Source of the DNA: Zobellia roscoffensis
GTDB taxonomy: Bacteria; Bacteroidota; Bacteroidia; Flavobacteriales; Flavobacteriaceae
Assembly: GCF_015330165.1 (NCBI RefSeq)
Contig: NZ_JADDXT010000002.1
Location: forward strand, 3,375,646 to 3,439,645
Direction of reading: 5' to 3'
DNA: 64,000 nt
The notes under the pieces are model-generated. The model saw only the letters and a list, made by a program, of their open reading frames with translations, was not told the DNA's origin and searched no databases. Below are positions 62,626 through 64,000 of this stretch, one piece after another (position 1 is the stretch's first letter; each line of letters starts with the position of its first letter). The translations under genes and the position numbers were made by a program.

Positions 62626-64000
62626 CTATTTACGGGCCGCTTTAAATTCGCTTCCATCGTACCATTTGGGGAAATAATCTTCATTGGCCAATCGCAATCC
62701 TACATTATAAAATAACTGCAGATCAAATTGAACGCCGCTCAGTTCCGTGGTTTCGGGATCGTACTCGTCCGAAGGTTGGTGGTAGATATGGGTTAAATAG
62801 TCCGCTTTCATTTTCTTTATCTCCTCAATACTCATGTCAAAACCTTCATGTGAACCACTGGCATATAGGGCGGGAATACCAATCTTGGCAAAATTGAAAT
62901 GGTCCGATCTAAAGAAATATCCTTTTTCGGCATCCGGGTCTGGAATAATATAACGGTCCTGTTCTAAGGCGGCTGCTTCGGCATATTCATCCATTTCGGA
63001 CTGTCCAAAACCAGTTATGGTCAGGTCTTTCATTTTTCCGGGGCTGGATAGCGCATCAATATTAATATTTGCCACGGTTTTCTTCGGGTTAAAAATGGGA
63101 TTTTCGGCATAATAAGCTGAGCCTAATAGGCCTTGTTCTTCTCCAGTTACGGCTATAAATGCGATAGAACGTTTTGTTGGCTTACTATTTTTTAAAGCTT
63201 CGGCAATTGCCAAAAGACCTGCGGTACCCGAAGCATTATCTACGGCACCATTATAGATGGAGTCCCCGTTTATAGCTTTGCCTATACCGAAGTGATCCCA
63301 ATGTGCGGAGTAAATGATAACTTCATTCTTTTTATCCGTCCCGGGAATAAGTGCAATTACATTTTTAGAAACATCTTTTTTAATCTTATTTTGAATTGCA
63401 ACAGAAACGTTTAAATCTAGAGAAATAGGCTTAAACTCTTTACTTCTAGCAAGGGTTTTATAATCCTCACCTTTCATAATTGAAGCATCAAATATGCTTT
63501 GGGCACTCTCACCACTAATCCAAGACTCAACATCTAAAAGAGGTAAATCACTTTCAATAATTAATTTGGCTCCGCTCCAACCAGATTCAATCACATTCCA
63601 CCCATAAGAAGCGGGCTCCGTATCATGAATAATAATAAGACCATCTGCACCTTGTCTTGCTGCCTCTTCATATTTGTAGGTCCAACGACCATAGTAAGTC
63701 ATTTCATTTCCTTTAAACAAGGTTGAATCCCCAGATTGAAACCCTGGGTCATTGATTAAGACAACAGCAGTTTTACCTTTCCAATCAATACCTTCATAAT
63801 CATTCCAGTCATACTCAGGAGCAACAATGCCATAGCCAGCAAAAACGAGCTCAGAATTATCAAGACTCACATTTGTTACGGCTTTATTGGTTGTAGCAAC
63901 AAAATCTTTTAGAAGATCTAAATTGAAGCTTCCACCTTTTCCTGAAATTACCATTTTTTCGGTAGGAGTTCCGGTAATCTCTACCATGGGAACTTCTTGA
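62626..64000 (-). CDS. M28-family metallopeptidase with PA domain (N-terminus cut by window edge)
   Basis: The reading frame stays open to the right edge (it reads QEVP before the first internal Met), so the true start lies outside the window. The visible 457 codons hold part of a protease-associated domain (about the first 180, GYGIVAPEYDWNDYEGIDWKGK), then the M28 zinc peptidase. Likely metal ligands are in SAHWDHFGIG, VDNASGTAGLLA, TGEEQGLLGS, NIDALSSPG and RSDHFNFAKIGIPAL. Relatives are exported aminopeptidases. An exported form is likely, but the signal is not visible here. Confidence 0.93.
   Translation of the reverse strand, partial: QEVPMVEITGTPTEKMVISGKGGSFNLDLLKDFVATTNKAVTNVSLDNSELVFAGYGIVAPEYDWNDYEGIDWKGKTAVVLINDPGFQSGDSTLFKGNEMTYYGRWTYKYEEAARQGADGLIIIHDTEPASYGWNVIESGWSGAKLIIESDLPLLDVESWISGESAQSIFDASIMKGEDYKTLARSKEFKPISLDLNVSVAIQNKIKKDVSKNVIALIPGTDKKNEVIIYSAHWDHFGIGKAINGDSIYNGAVDNASGTAGLLAIAEALKNSKPTKRSIAFIAVTGEEQGLLGSAYYAENPIFNPKKTVANINIDALSSPGKMKDLTITGFGQSEMDEYAEAAALEQDRYIIPDPDAEKGYFFRSDHFNFAKIGIPALYASGSHEGFDMSIEEIKKMKADYLTHIYHQPSDEYDPETTELSGVQFDLQLFYNVGLRLANEDYFPKWYDGSEFKAARK

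Overview
The window looks like chromosomal DNA of a marine, polysaccharide-degrading member of the Flavobacteriaceae (Zobellia/Maribacter-like by content; the genus is inference). The reasons are an AT-rich base composition, a SusC/SusD pair, a hybrid two-component regulator, several formylglycine sulfatases, a type IX secretion (T9SS) type B sorting domain followed by PorP/SprF and OmpA genes, and a TPP-riboswitch thiamine operon in flavobacterial order.

Region 1 (1-28.6 kb) is a polysaccharide utilization locus (PUL). Leftward unit A runs GH2, GH28-like, GH28-like, sulfatase (the last cut by the window edge). A rightward GH29 gene stands opposite it. Next come a leftward sulfatase and a leftward 1411-aa hybrid sensor/regulator, then the rightward susC, susD and surface lipoprotein genes. 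Leftward unit B runs DUF1080, GH29, sulfatase, sulfatase, aldose 1-epimerase. Two GH29, one GH2, two beta-helix GH28-like enzymes and four sulfatases point to a sulfated, galactose- and fucose- or L-galactose-containing algal glycan; the exact substrate cannot be read from the sequence. A 20-base word lies just upstream of susC and again upstream of unit B (18 of 20 bases identical), and is the best candidate for a shared operator.

Region 2 (28.8-30.9 kb) holds an atypical SDR, a small membrane protein, an ArsR-type regulator and thiD, all leftward.

Region 3 (31.4-47.5 kb) is a three-gene surface module: a 4421-aa secreted protein with a long calcium-binding thrombospondin type 3 repeat tract and a type B C-terminal domain, a PorP/SprF-like protein and an OmpA-family protein. 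The repeat tract contains exact-length 798-bp tandem units, and one unit carries an inserted non-repeat domain.

Region 4 (47.6-53.2 kb) is a TPP-riboswitch operon, thiS-thiC-tenI/thiE-like-thiE-thiG-thiH. The aptamer, a -7 promoter element and a possible terminator/antiterminator pair can all be seen. No thiF is present in the window.

Region 5 (53.2-64 kb) is mixed: an RluA-type pseudouridine synthase, a GAF histidine kinase, a methyltransferase, two secreted NTF2-like proteins, a TPR/HisKA_2 kinase overlapping a LytTR response regulator, a lipocalin-like lipoprotein, and an M28 peptidase cut by the right edge. No rRNA, tRNA, insertion sequence, integrase, phage gene or CRISPR array was seen.
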